DNA from: a candidate division Zixibacteria bacterium RBG-1
GTDB taxonomy: Bacteria; Zixibacteria; MSB-5A5; DSPP01; RBG-1
Assembly (NCBI GenBank): GCA_000447245.1
Contig: AUYT01000001.1
Coordinates: 414,825 to 478,824 of the forward strand
Direction of reading: 5' to 3'
Length of the DNA: 64,000 nt
Each line of letters opens with the position of its first letter. Within the stretch, counting starts at the first letter, position 1. Both the position numbers and the translations under genes were made by a program. This document shows positions 8,492 through 18,158 of this stretch, one piece after another. The notes below the pieces were generated by a model. That model worked only from the letters and a program-made list of their open reading frames with translations, was not told the DNA's origin and searched no databases.

Positions 8492-10518
8492 TAGTCAAAG
8501 ACCAAAATATTTTTCTAAATAGCTCCAAAAAAAGAGTCCGACTGATTTTTATTCTGGGGATGACCTTCTGGCTGGTATTAATTTTGAGACTATTCTACAT
8601 CCAGGTTTTAAATAGTGGATTTTACCAGCAAAAAGCTTCCAAGCAGACTCTTTTGACCATCAATCTTCCGGCCGAAAGAGGAATAATTTATGACCGCAAC
8701 GGGGAAAGATTAGCTCTAAATCTTCCCTGCGAATCTTTCTTTGCGGTGCCGGACAGCATCCGCAATCCGGACGTCACCGCTTATAAGCTAAGTTCAGTTC
8801 TAAATAAATCGGCTTCGGCCATAAAGCAGGATTTTTTGAAACCGACCCAATTCTCCTGGGTCGAAAGACAGGTGGAAAAAAACCAGGCCAGTCTGATAAA
8901 AAAATTGAACCTGAAAGGGATTTACAGCCGGACCGAAGTTAAAAGGGTCTATCCCCAGGATAATTTAGCCCGGGATTTAATCGGCTTCACGGATATAGAT
9001 AACAAAGGTTTAGCCGGAATTGAGCTGGCCTACGATTCCATTCTAGCCGGAAAAGATGGCAAAGCCATTTTGCAAAAAGATGCCCTGGGAAGAGGATATG
9101 AATTGAAGCCCTATCCGATTGTCAAATCTTCCAACGGCAAAAGTCTGGTTTTGACTCTGGACAGCCAACTACAATGGATTTTGGAGGTGGAACTTAAAAA
9201 AGCAGTCGATTCCACCTCCTCCCAATCCGGCATGGGGATTTTCATCGACCCTCATACCGGAGAGATTCTGGCCTGTGATTATTACCAACCCGGAAAAGAT
9301 GTTCCTTTCAAAAACAGAGTAATAGCGGACCAACTAGAGCCGGGGTCCACCTTCAAAATAGTGGTAGCCGCGGCAGCCTTGGAGCAGAATCTCAAAAAGC
9401 CGGAAGATTTAATTTATGCTGAAATGGGGAAATATAAGATTGGCAAACACACTCTGCATGACGTAAAAAAGAAAGGATGGCTGACTTTCAGGGAGGCGGT
9501 GGTGCATTCCAGCAACATCGCTATTTCCAAGGTGGCCAAAGAGGTAGGAAAGGATTTGTTGTATGATTATGCCAAACGTTTCGGTTTCTGTGAACCGACC
9601 AGTATCGATTTACCGGGTGAATCCAAGGGGTATATATCCTCCCCCTCCAGATGGTCGGAAATCGGTTTAGCCAATATTGCCATCGGGCAAGGTGTGGCGG
9701 TCACCCCTCTGCAGTTAATCCGGGCTTATGCCGCTTTAGCCAACGGTGGAATTCTGATGAAACCGTATATGATAAAAACCATTCTGGATGAAAACGATGA
9801 ACCGATTATGCAATTTCAACCCACCCCGGTAAAAAGAGCCATCAGCCAACAGACCGCCTCGGTTTTGACCGACTTTTTGCAGGAAGCGGTAGAATCCGGC
9901 TCCGGGCAGAATGCCAAACTTTCGGACTTTTCCATTGCCGGAAAAACCGGTACCGCTCAAAAAGCGAAGGTGGGAAGCCGAGGATATGAAATAGGGAAGT
10001 ATATAGCCAGCTTTGTGGGCTTTTTCCCTTCTGCCAATCCGCAGATAGTCGGTCTGATTTTAATCGATTCTCCCCAAGGAGAACATTTAGGTGGACACGT
10101 GGCAGCCCCGGTTTTCAAAAAGATTGTGACCAAATTGGTCTCTCTGCCGGAAAATCCTATTCGCAAACTGCAGACCCAAAAAGAGTCTTTCACCAGAGTT
10201 GAACCAGATTTTCAGCCGGAAGAAAGTAAGGTGGGTCTGGTGAATTTGGTTTATGCGGAAGAGGAACAACCCCAGCCAAAAGTCATGAAAACTGCATCTG
10301 TCACCAAGGAATCTCAAGTGACAACAGAAAATTCAGAAAAAATGGTGGTTCCCAATTTAGTGGGATTAACAGCTCGGGAAGCTATGGCAATTTTGAATAA
10401 CAAGAAAATTTCTTTTCAGTTTTCCGGCTCCGGTTTAGTTAGCAAGCAGATACCCAAAGCCGGCTCTCCCTTACAAGGTAAAACCAAAGTTTACTTTGAA
10501 TGTCAAAACCCAAAATGA
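8488..10518 (+). CDS. ftsI: FtsI/PBP3-type peptidoglycan transpeptidase with PASTA domain
   Basis: 676 aa class B penicillin-binding protein. It has one membrane helix at about residues 20-40, a pedestal domain ('ERGIIYDRNGERLA'), and a transpeptidase domain with S287-T-F-K290 (active serine), S341-S-N and K486-T-G. A PASTA domain from about residue 610 ('VVPNLVGLTAREAMAILN') follows a low-complexity linker rich in Glu, Gln and Pro. It crosslinks septal peptidoglycan with FtsW. A C-terminal PASTA domain is more typical of SpoVD/PBP2x of Firmicutes but also occurs in FCB-type phyla. Overlaps at both ends indicate tight coupling with ftsL and murE. Confidence 0.95.
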   Translation: MIVKDQNIFLNSSKKRVRLIFILGMTFWLVLILRLFYIQVLNSGFYQQKASKQTLLTINLPAERGIIYDRNGERLALNLPCESFFAVPDSIRNPDVTAYKLSSVLNKSASAIKQDFLKPTQFSWVERQVEKNQASLIKKLNLKGIYSRTEVKRVYPQDNLARDLIGFTDIDNKGLAGIELAYDSILAGKDGKAILQKDALGRGYELKPYPIVKSSNGKSLVLTLDSQLQWILEVELKKAVDSTSSQSGMGIFIDPHTGEILACDYYQPGKDVPFKNRVIADQLEPGSTFKIVVAAAALEQNLKKPEDLIYAEMGKYKIGKHTLHDVKKKGWLTFREAVVHSSNIAISKVAKEVGKDLLYDYAKRFGFCEPTSIDLPGESKGYISSPSRWSEIGLANIAIGQGVAVTPLQLIRAYAALANGGILMKPYMIKTILDENDEPIMQFQPTPVKRAISQQTASVLTDFLQEAVESGSGQNAKLSDFSIAGKTGTAQKAKVGSRGYEIGKYIASFVGFFPSANPQIVGLILIDSPQGEHLGGHVAAPVFKKIVTKLVSLPENPIRKLQTQKESFTRVEPDFQPEESKVGLVNLVYAEEEQPQPKVMKTASVTKESQVTTENSEKMVVPNLVGLTAREAMAILNNKKISFQFSGSGLVSKQIPKAGSPLQGKTKVYFECQNPK

Positions 10519-11993
10519 GCTCAAAAGTAACTCTAAGAAACTTAATCAAGGATTTAGCTACCAAAAAAGTAGTGGGAAATTTGAGCTTGAAAATCAGAGG
10601 GATAAGCTACAATTCTCAAAAAGTGAAAAAAAATGATTTATTCGTAGCCATCTCCGGTTTCAGGCAGGATGGTCACAAATATATCCAGCAGGCAATCAGA
10701 AAGGGTGCTTGCGCCATTGTGGCGGAGCAAAATGGAGATTACCAAGCCCCGGCCAAGATTCTGGTGCCGGACTCTCGCTTAAGTTTAGCCCAGCTTTCCA
10801 ATATATTTTTCAATTATCCCAGCCAGAAATTGAAAATTATCGGAGTCACAGGCACCAATGGTAAAACCACCACCACTTATTTAATCAAATCGATTTTAGA
10901 GGAAGCCGGAGAAAAAACCGGACTGATTGGAACCATCGCTTACTTAATAGATGGTAAAAAAATTCCAGCCACCAACACCACTCCGGAATCTCTGGATTTG
11001 CAACAGATGTTTCATGAGATGCAGAAAGAAAAAGTCAAAAATGTGGTGATGGAGGTCTCCTCCCACTCTCTGGCTCTAAACCGAGTGGCCGGTATTGATT
11101 TTGATATAGCTGTTTTCACCAACTTAAACCGGGAGCATCTGGATTTTCACAAAACCATGAAAAATTACCGGGATACCAAGGGGATGTTTTTTGAATCCTT
11201 AAAAGGGAAGGATAAGTTTGCCATACTCAACAAAGATGATAAAAACTGGAAATTCTTTTACAAAAAATCCAAAGTTAAAAATCTGACTTACGGCTTAGAA
11301 GATAAAACGGCTGATTTTCATCCTCTCTATTACAATTTGGGCTGGGATGGTTCCTTTATAGAATTTAAAACCCCTGGCGGAATTCAGGAGCTGAACTTAC
11401 AACTTTTAGGCAGATTCAACCTCTATAATTCTTTAGCCAGCTGGGCGGTTGGATATGCCAGTGGGCTTAAACCAGGGACTATTAAAGAGGGATTGGAAAA
11501 AGTAAAAAACGTCACAGGCCGAATCCAGACCGTCAAAAAAGGGCAGCTTTTCAACGTCATCATCGATTATGCCCATACCCCGGAAGCTTTCAGAATGATA
11601 TTACAGGCCGCCCGGGAGTTAACTTCCGGTAAAATTATAATCGTTTTCGGTTGCGGAGGGGATCGAGACCAGGGGAAAAGACCGCTGATGGGGAAGATTG
11701 CTTCCGAAAAGGGAGATTTTGTGATTCTCACCACTGATAATCCCCGCTCGGAAGACCCCAAAAGAATCGTCAAAGATATTATAGCCGGAATAAAGAAAAA
11801 AAACTATGAAATTGTTATGGACAGAAAAAAGGCGATTGAAAAAGCGGTCAGCTACCTCAAGGAAGATGACACCTTGATTTTAGCCGGGAAAGGGCATGAG
11901 GATTACCAGATTATAAAAGATAAAAGATACCACTTCTCGGATAAAGAGACCGTGGAAGAAATTTTAGCCAAAAAGGGGTACAAAAATGCTTAG
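10515..11993 (+). CDS. murE: MurE, UDP-MurNAc-tripeptide synthetase (meso-diaminopimelate type)
   Basis: 492 aa. It has the ATP-binding P-loop 'GVTGTNGKTTTTYLI', the substrate segment 'NTTPESLDL', 'DYAHTPEAFRMIL' and, near the C-terminus, 'TTDNPRSEDP'. The DNPR motif is the known determinant for meso-diaminopimelate over lysine, so the wall is probably mDAP-type. The enzyme adds the third residue to UDP-MurNAc-Ala-Glu in the cytosol. ATG 10515 gives the ATGA overlap seen at neighbouring junctions; ATG 10500 is possible. It overlaps murF by eight bases. Confidence 0.96.
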   Translation: MSSKVTLRNLIKDLATKKVVGNLSLKIRGISYNSQKVKKNDLFVAISGFRQDGHKYIQQAIRKGACAIVAEQNGDYQAPAKILVPDSRLSLAQLSNIFFNYPSQKLKIIGVTGTNGKTTTTYLIKSILEEAGEKTGLIGTIAYLIDGKKIPATNTTPESLDLQQMFHEMQKEKVKNVVMEVSSHSLALNRVAGIDFDIAVFTNLNREHLDFHKTMKNYRDTKGMFFESLKGKDKFAILNKDDKNWKFFYKKSKVKNLTYGLEDKTADFHPLYYNLGWDGSFIEFKTPGGIQELNLQLLGRFNLYNSLASWAVGYASGLKPGTIKEGLEKVKNVTGRIQTVKKGQLFNVIIDYAHTPEAFRMILQAARELTSGKIIIVFGCGGDRDQGKRPLMGKIASEKGDFVILTTDNPRSEDPKRIVKDIIAGIKKKNYEIVMDRKKAIEKAVSYLKEDDTLILAGKGHEDYQIIKDKRYHFSDKETVEEILAKKGYKNA

Positions 11994-13389
11994 CTTATCC
12001 TTAAAAGAATTAGGAAAATTTGCCAACGGCAAAGCCCTGCGAGAAGCTCAAAACGGAAACGGGGAGCTGATTCAGGGAATTTCCATTGATACCCGCACCC
12101 TGCAAAAAGGAAATCTGTTTGTAGCTTTACAAGGGGAAAAATTTGACGGGCATGATTTTATCCAGGAGGCGGTCCAAAAAGGGGCTAAGGCGGTCATCGT
12201 TGAAAAGAGCAAATTAAATAAAGTTCCGGAGAATTTAGCGGTTCCGGTGGGCCTGGTGGAAGATTCCAAAAAGACCTTACATGAGTTAGCCAAATGGTAT
12301 AGACAGAAATTAGACCTTAAAGTGGTGGCTGTGACCGGCACCAATGGCAAGACCACCACCAAGGAGATGATTGCCCAGGTTCTCTCCTCCAGATATAAAG
12401 TTTTGAAAGCCAAAGAAAGCTTCAATAACCAGATTGGAGTTCCTCTGAGCATTTTTGAATTCACACCGGAAACCCAGATAGCGGTCTTAGAATTGGGGAT
12501 GAGCAACTTAGGGGAGATTGCCCAGCTGACTAAAATTGCCGGGCCCTGTGTGGGAGTAATCACCAACATCGGTCCGGCTCATTTAGAATCTTTGCATTCT
12601 TTGGAAAAAATCGCCCAAGCCAAATTTGAGCTTCTGGATAACCTGCCACCGGATAAAACCGTGGTCTTAAACATCGACGACCCCTTCATCCAAGAAAAAA
12701 TCAAACGTGAAAGACATAAAGTGGTCTCTTACGGCATAAAAAATAAAGCCGACTTTCAAGCCAACGAAGTATTAATCAGCGGCAACGGACATATCGACTT
12801 CAAGCTCAATAAAAAATTGGCCGTCAGATTAAATCTCTTAGGTCACCACAATATTTATAACGCCTTAGCCGCCATTGCGGTAGCCAATCTTTTCAAAATT
12901 GAGCCGGAAAAAGCCATTGAAGCTTTGAACAATTATCAGCCTGCCAAATTCCGGATGGAGACCATAAAAATCGGAGGAGTAAATCTCATCAACGACAGCT
13001 ACAACGCCAACCCCACTTCCATGCAGTCGGCTCTGGAATCTCTGATGCAGATAAAATCAGAGGGAAAGAAAATTGCGGTTTTGGGGGATATGTTAGAATT
13101 AGGAGAACAATCAGAAGAGTTTCATCAACAGGTGGGTCAAAAAACGGCCAATTTAGGTGTCGCTCTCTTGATAACAGTGGGAGAGCTGGCTAAACATATC
13201 GCTGCCGGTGCCATTCAATCCGGCTTGCCCAAAGAAAAGGTGTTTAATTTTTCAGACAATAATTTGGCGCTTCAGCTTCTCTTAGAAAATCTAAAGGAGG
13301 GGGACTGGATTTTAGTCAAGGGCTCGCGCAAAATGAAAATGGAAGAGATTGTCGCAGGAGTCCAAAACTTATACCCCAATCAAAGCTAG
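11986..13389 (+). CDS. murF: MurF, UDP-MurNAc-pentapeptide synthetase
   Basis: 467 aa Mur ligase that adds D-Ala-D-Ala to UDP-MurNAc-tripeptide. Motifs are 'ISIDTRTLQKGNLFVALQG' (N-terminal uridine domain), 'VTGTNGKTTTKEMIAQVL' (P-loop), 'ELGMSNLGEI' and 'NDSYNANPTSMQSAL', which is diagnostic for MurF. 'LGDMLELGEQSEEFH' is also typical. It overlaps the 3' end of murE and is followed one base later by mraY, the standard dcw order. Confidence 0.96.
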   Translation: MLSLSLKELGKFANGKALREAQNGNGELIQGISIDTRTLQKGNLFVALQGEKFDGHDFIQEAVQKGAKAVIVEKSKLNKVPENLAVPVGLVEDSKKTLHELAKWYRQKLDLKVVAVTGTNGKTTTKEMIAQVLSSRYKVLKAKESFNNQIGVPLSIFEFTPETQIAVLELGMSNLGEIAQLTKIAGPCVGVITNIGPAHLESLHSLEKIAQAKFELLDNLPPDKTVVLNIDDPFIQEKIKRERHKVVSYGIKNKADFQANEVLISGNGHIDFKLNKKLAVRLNLLGHHNIYNALAAIAVANLFKIEPEKAIEALNNYQPAKFRMETIKIGGVNLINDSYNANPTSMQSALESLMQIKSEGKKIAVLGDMLELGEQSEEFHQQVGQKTANLGVALLITVGELAKHIAAGAIQSGLPKEKVFNFSDNNLALQLLLENLKEGDWILVKGSRKMKMEEIVAGVQNLYPNQS

Positions 13390-13390
13390 C

Positions 13391-14476
13391 ATGTTCTATC
13401 ACTTATTTTACCCTTGGAGTGATACTGTATCTTTTTTTAACATTTTTAAATATATCACTTTCAGAACCGCCTATGCCACGGTCACCGCTCTTCTGGTTTC
13501 ATTTGTTTTGGGTCCTTGGATCATAAAAAAATTGAGAGCCAATCAAGTAGCGGCCAAAATCAGGACTGATGGGCCTACCACACACATGGTGAAGGAGGGG
13601 ACACCTACCATGGGAGGATTGATAATTCTTTCCAGTGTGGTGGGTCCCACAGTCTTATGGGCGGATTTGTCCAATCCCTATATCCAGTTGGTTCTTTTGA
13701 GCACCATCTGGCTGGGAATCTTGGGATTTCTAGATGATTATTTAAAGGTAGTAAAAAAACTTCCCAAAGGATTGGTGGGACGGCAGAAATTAATTGGACA
13801 AATCCTGTTAGGGCTGATATTAGGTTTTATCTTATACACCAACCCGGTGGCTAAAAATTTCGACACCTCCACCAATATTCCCTTTTTAAAAAATTATTAC
13901 TTAGAATTCGGGATTCTGTATATCCCCTTTGTGATTTTGGTCATCGCCGGTTCCTCCAACGCGGTCAATTTAACTGACGGCTTAGATGGTTTGGCAGTCG
14001 GTCTGGTAGGTATCTGTGCTTTGGCTTTTGCGGCTTTATGCTACGTGACCGGACGGGTCGATTTTTCCCGCTATTTGAATATTGTTTATCTAGAAGGTTC
14101 CGGAGAGTTAACTGTTTATTGTGGAGCAGTTTTGGGTGCCGCCTTGGGATTTCTGTGGTTCAATGCTCATCCGGCTGAAGTTTTTATGGGGGATACTGGC
14201 TCTCTGGCTTTGGGAGGTGCTTTAGGTACCCTGGCTATTCTAATTAAAAAAGAACTGCTTTTAGTTTTAGTTGGAGGAGTATTTGTAGCCGAAGCCCTTT
14301 CCGTCATTCTGCAAGTGGGGTTTTTCAAATGGAAGAGAAAAAGAATTTTCAAAATGGCACCTTTGCACCATCATTTTGAAGTATTGGGCTGGCAGGAATC
14401 TAAAGTGGTAGTCCGTTTTTGGATTTTAGGAGCCATGTTCGCCCTGTTAACCTTATCAACTTTAAAAATCAGATGA
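13391..14476 (+). CDS. mraY: MraY, phospho-MurNAc-pentapeptide translocase
   Basis: 361 aa with about ten membrane helices, matching the usual 360 aa; the ATG at 13391 was chosen on that ground over a start at 13349 inside murF. Conserved blocks are 'HMVKEGTPTMGGL', 'LGFLDDYLKV' (catalytic Asp pair), 'NAVNLTDGLDGLA', 'GDTGSLALGG' and 'PLHHHFEVLGW'. It makes lipid I by joining UDP-MurNAc-pentapeptide to undecaprenyl phosphate at the inner membrane. It overlaps murD by an ATGA. Confidence 0.97.
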   Translation: MFYHLFYPWSDTVSFFNIFKYITFRTAYATVTALLVSFVLGPWIIKKLRANQVAAKIRTDGPTTHMVKEGTPTMGGLIILSSVVGPTVLWADLSNPYIQLVLLSTIWLGILGFLDDYLKVVKKLPKGLVGRQKLIGQILLGLILGFILYTNPVAKNFDTSTNIPFLKNYYLEFGILYIPFVILVIAGSSNAVNLTDGLDGLAVGLVGICALAFAALCYVTGRVDFSRYLNIVYLEGSGELTVYCGAVLGAALGFLWFNAHPAEVFMGDTGSLALGGALGTLAILIKKELLLVLVGGVFVAEALSVILQVGFFKWKRKRIFKMAPLHHHFEVLGWQESKVVVRFWILGAMFALLTLSTLKIR

Positions 14477-15876
14477 TAGTTTTCATATCTCAGTTAGCCG
14501 GTACCGAGCCGGAGCTTTTAAGAGTGGACAGAATCGTAGGAAAAAAAATCTCCATTTTGGGGATGGCCCGCTCCGGGTTGGCTTTGGCCAAAACCTTAAA
14601 AGAATTGGGGGCCAAAGTTTTTGTCAGCGATTTAAAAGATGAGAAAATTTTAAAATCAGAGACCAATGAGTTAAAAAAATTAAAAATTGATTTTGAGACC
14701 GGAGAACATTCACCAAAACTTCTGCAGGAAAAAGATTATCTCGTCCTAAGTCCCGGTGTCCCCGGCGATATACCCATCGTGAAAGAAGCTGAATTTTTAG
14801 GCCTACCGGTCTTCTCCGAAATCGAGGTAGCTTATTGGCTCTGCCCGGCTGAAATTGTGGCTATAACCGGTTCTAACGGTAAGACCACTACCACTACCCT
14901 GATGAGAGAAATTTTAAAAAAAGCCGGGAGAAAAACCTGGGTAGCCGGAAATATCGGGGTGGCGTTTTCCGGAGTTTTGAGTCAGATAACGTCTGAGGGA
15001 ATCGTAGTCTTGGAGGTCTCCAGCTTTCAGCTGGAAAAAATCCAGGAGTTCAAACCCAGAATATCTGCCATTTTAAATCTTTCTCCGGATCATCTGGACC
15101 GTTACCCCAATGTAGATTCCTACATCCAAGCCAAATTCAGAATTTTTGAAAACCAAGATAAGTCCGATTTTGCAGTTTTAAACTATGACGATTTGCTCTT
15201 AAGAAAAAAAGCTGCTGAAATCAAAGCCCCGGTCTTATTTTTCAGCACCAGTACAGGTTTAGAAGAAGGAGCTTACATCAAGGATAAAAATCTGATTGTG
15301 AAATTAGGTGGAAAAGAAAAAAGAATCATAGATATAAACCAAATCGGCATCAAGGGTCCTCATAATCTCTCCAACGCCGCTTGCACCAGCTTGATTGCCA
15401 CCATTTTGGGGGTCAAACCGGAAACCATCGCGGAAGTTTTAAAAGAGTTCAAAGGGGTGGAACACAGATTAGAGCCGGTAGCAGAAATTAACGGCATAAA
15501 ATTTATCAACGACTCCAAAGCCACCAATGTAGACTCGGTCTGGTATGCTCTGCAGAGTGTCGCTAATCCCATAATTCTAATTGCCGGCGGCAAAGACAAA
15601 GGAGGAGATTTTTCCAAACTGGCTAGCTTAGTCAAAGACAAAGTGAAACTTTTAATTTTAATCGGACAAGCCAAGGAAAAGATAAAAAGCGTACTCGGCT
15701 CCTTAACTGAAACTGTGGAAGCCCAAGATTTAGCCGAGGCGGTTCAGACAGCTTACAAAAAAGCCCAAGCCGGAGATGCGGTGTTGCTATCCCCGGCCTG
15801 CGCCAGTTTTGATATGTTTTTAAATTTTGAAGAAAGAGGAAAAGTTTTCAAACAAGAGGTAGCCAAGCTCAAGTAA
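14473..15876 (+). CDS. murD: MurD, UDP-MurNAc-L-Ala:D-Glu ligase
   Basis: 467 aa. The Mur-ligase pattern is 'ISILGMARSGLALAKTLKELG' (N-terminal Rossmann domain), 'AITGSNGKTTTTTLM' (P-loop), 'LNLSPDHLDRYP', 'NDSKATNVDSVWYAL' and 'LLSPACASFDMF', the last two being MurD-specific. It adds D-Glu to UDP-MurNAc-L-Ala. The ATG at 14473 overlaps the mraY stop (ATGA) and leaves about 25 residues before the first beta strand, slightly longer than usual; the upstream in-frame start at 14419 would run into mraY. Confidence 0.96.
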   Translation: MIVFISQLAGTEPELLRVDRIVGKKISILGMARSGLALAKTLKELGAKVFVSDLKDEKILKSETNELKKLKIDFETGEHSPKLLQEKDYLVLSPGVPGDIPIVKEAEFLGLPVFSEIEVAYWLCPAEIVAITGSNGKTTTTTLMREILKKAGRKTWVAGNIGVAFSGVLSQITSEGIVVLEVSSFQLEKIQEFKPRISAILNLSPDHLDRYPNVDSYIQAKFRIFENQDKSDFAVLNYDDLLLRKKAAEIKAPVLFFSTSTGLEEGAYIKDKNLIVKLGGKEKRIIDINQIGIKGPHNLSNAACTSLIATILGVKPETIAEVLKEFKGVEHRLEPVAEINGIKFINDSKATNVDSVWYALQSVANPIILIAGGKDKGGDFSKLASLVKDKVKLLILIGQAKEKIKSVLGSLTETVEAQDLAEAVQTAYKKAQAGDAVLLSPACASFDMFLNFEERGKVFKQEVAKLK

Positions 15877-15877
15877 A

Positions 15878-16999
15878 ATGGATAATTACGCAATAAAAAG
15901 GAAAGCCAATTTTGACATCTGGGTTCTAATTTCACTTTTGATATTAGCCGCCATTGGAACAGTGATGGTCTACAGCTCTTCAGCCGTTATGGCCGAGAGC
16001 CGTTTTAAAACCCAGTTTTTCTTTTTCAAAAAGCAGATTATGTGGGTTCTGCTCTCCATGTTTTTTTTCATTCTGGCTTTTAAAATCGATTACCACTGGT
16101 ATGGCAGAATGTCGAAATTCTTTCTAGTATTAGGTTTTTTTCTTTTAGCGGCGGTCTTATTTTTACCGGCCATTAAAGGGGTTCACCGCTGGATTAGGCT
16201 GGGTCCCATCAGCATTCAGCCTTCGGAAATTTTTCGCTATACCTTAATTTTATTCATGGCCACCACTCTGGCCAAGAGATTGGATAAAATGAGGGAATTT
16301 AAGCATCTGCTCATCCCTTACTTTTTCATTTTAGTTGCCTATGTTGGCTTGATAATGAAACAGCCGGATTTGGGTTCGGTTTTCACCATCACTTTGGTCT
16401 TTTTTCTGCTGCTTTTCGTAGCCAAAGCCCGCTTAAAACATCTTTTGCTTTTGGCATTACCCGGTATAGTAGGATTTGTCATCCTGGTTTTTGGTTTAGG
16501 TTATGAAAAAGACCGGATAGACGATTATCTTAATTCTCTGAAAGACCCCATGGCCGGCTCCTATCAGGTCAAGCAATCAATTTTGGCCTTAGGTAACGGT
16601 GGCTTGAAAGGGGTGGGTTTGGCTGAAGGAAAACAGAAGTTTTTCTTTTTACCGGAGCCGCATACAGATTTTATTTTCGCCACCTTAGGTGAGGAAACCG
16701 GCTTTATCGGCCTTTTGGGGGTTTTGTTTTTATTTTTGATAATTGCCTGGCGGGGAATTGTGATTGCTTCTCAGGCGGTTGACCCCTTGGGATATTTTTT
16801 GGCTCTGGGCATCACCTTTTCCATTTTTACTTGTGCTTTAATTAATATCGGGGTGGTGATAGGGGTCCTACCCACCACCGGGGTTCCTTTACCTTTCTTG
16901 AGCTATGGAGGAAGTTCATTGCTAATGTCTTTTGTGGCTACAGGCGTGCTTTTGAATATCTCAAAGAAAAGTCACCTAAAAAGATATACCTTTGATTGA
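15878..16999 (+). CDS. ftsW: FtsW, SEDS septal peptidoglycan glycosyltransferase
   Basis: 373 aa with about ten membrane helices. It has the SEDS signatures 'MVYSSSAVMA' in the first periplasmic loop, 'KGVHRWIRLGPISIQPSE', 'KQPDLGSV', 'GGLKGVGLAEGKQKFFFLPEPHTDFIFATLGEE' (cut by loops but continuous in the protein) and 'GVPLPFLSYGGSSLL'. FtsW polymerises lipid II at the septum with FtsI. Between murD and murG, its position favours FtsW over RodA. A 46-base gap without a clear signal separates it from murG, the longest gap in the cluster. Confidence 0.95.
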   Translation: MDNYAIKRKANFDIWVLISLLILAAIGTVMVYSSSAVMAESRFKTQFFFFKKQIMWVLLSMFFFILAFKIDYHWYGRMSKFFLVLGFFLLAAVLFLPAIKGVHRWIRLGPISIQPSEIFRYTLILFMATTLAKRLDKMREFKHLLIPYFFILVAYVGLIMKQPDLGSVFTITLVFFLLLFVAKARLKHLLLLALPGIVGFVILVFGLGYEKDRIDDYLNSLKDPMAGSYQVKQSILALGNGGLKGVGLAEGKQKFFFLPEPHTDFIFATLGEETGFIGLLGVLFLFLIIAWRGIVIASQAVDPLGYFLALGITFSIFTCALINIGVVIGVLPTTGVPLPFLSYGGSSLLMSFVATGVLLNISKKSHLKRYTFD

Positions 17000-17045
17000 T
17001 GGGTTCAATTAATTCACCATAGATAGTTCGACCAGCTCACTATAA

Positions 17046-18158
17046 ATGAACAAAGTAATTTTAGCCGGAGGAGGGACGGGCGGGCATTTGTTTCCAGCCA
17101 TTGCCATAGCGGAAGGGATTAAAAAAAAATATTCGAATTCGCAAGTTTATTTTATGGGAACTAAAAGAGGGCTAGAAGCCAAAATCCTGCCTGAAAGAGG
17201 GTATAAGCTATTCTATCTATCTGTCAGAGGATTAAAACGGGGATTGAACTTATCAATCTTTAAAGTAATTTTTTTTTTGATGAAGAGTATGGTAGAAAGC
17301 ATTAAAATATTAAGACAAATTCAACCGCAAGCGGTAATCGGAACAGGCGGTTATGTATCTGCTCCGGCTGTTTTAGCAGCCAGTTTGATGAGGATACCGA
17401 CTTTTATTCAGGAACAGAACAGTTTTCCGGGGATTACCACCAGGATTCTGTCCCTTTTTGCAAAAAAGGTTTTTCTGGCTTACGATGAATCCCAAAAATA
17501 TTTCTGGGTAAAAAAAAAATTGAAAGTGACCGGAAATCCGGTCAGACCGGAGATTTTTAAAACAGATAAAACATCAGCTATGAAAAAATTTAACTTGGAG
17601 CAGGATAAAAAAACGGTTTTAATTTTGGGTGGGAGTCAGGGTGCCTCCTCCATAAATAATGCAGTTTTAGAAGATTTGAATTCATCGGCTCAAGAACTTG
17701 GTTTCCAAGTTTTGTGGCAAACCGGGGAAAAAGATTACCAGAAAATAAAAGAGAATTTGGAAGATAGTAAAAATCCGGTGCAGATTTTTAATTTCATCGA
17801 AGATATGAGTTCGGCTTATGCAGCTTGTGATTTGGTGGTATCCCGGGCTGGTGCTATAACCTTATCCGAAATTACCGGTTGCGGCAAACCGGCCATTTTG
17901 ATTCCCTATCCTTATGCTACTGCCGGACACCAGAAATATAATGCTCAGGTTTTAGAAAAAAATGGTGCGGCTATAGTAATTGAGGAAAAAAATTTGCAGC
18001 AAGTGACGCTGCTCTCTAAAACCAGTGATTTGCTCAAAGATGAGCAAAAGCTAAAACAGATGAGTGGCAATAGTAAAAAGTTGGGTAGACCTAATGCCTT
18101 GACTGAAATTTTAGACGAAATCGAACAGATTTTAAAATCCGACCAGCATGAACTTTAA
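17046..18158 (+). CDS. murG: MurG, lipid II synthase
   Basis: 370 aa, peripheral GT-B glycosyltransferase that adds GlcNAc to lipid I. It begins with 'LAGGGTGGHLFPAIAIAE', the first G loop, then 'GTGGYVSAPAVLAA', 'QEQNSFPGITTRIL', 'LGGSQGASSINNAV' and 'SRAGAITLSEITGCGKPAILIPYPYA', the family UDP-GlcNAc-binding signature. No good Shine-Dalgarno sequence precedes the ATG (TATAA sits directly before it). It overlaps murC by 11 bases. Confidence 0.96.
   Translation: MNKVILAGGGTGGHLFPAIAIAEGIKKKYSNSQVYFMGTKRGLEAKILPERGYKLFYLSVRGLKRGLNLSIFKVIFFLMKSMVESIKILRQIQPQAVIGTGGYVSAPAVLAASLMRIPTFIQEQNSFPGITTRILSLFAKKVFLAYDESQKYFWVKKKLKVTGNPVRPEIFKTDKTSAMKKFNLEQDKKTVLILGGSQGASSINNAVLEDLNSSAQELGFQVLWQTGEKDYQKIKENLEDSKNPVQIFNFIEDMSSAYAACDLVVSRAGAITLSEITGCGKPAILIPYPYATAGHQKYNAQVLEKNGAAIVIEEKNLQQVTLLSKTSDLLKDEQKLKQMSGNSKKLGRPNALTEILDEIEQILKSDQHEL

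Noticed and set aside
12072-12569. Long antisense ORF inside murF (165 codons)
   Set aside because: Shadow of a well-supported gene; no ribosome site and composition fully explained by murF codons.
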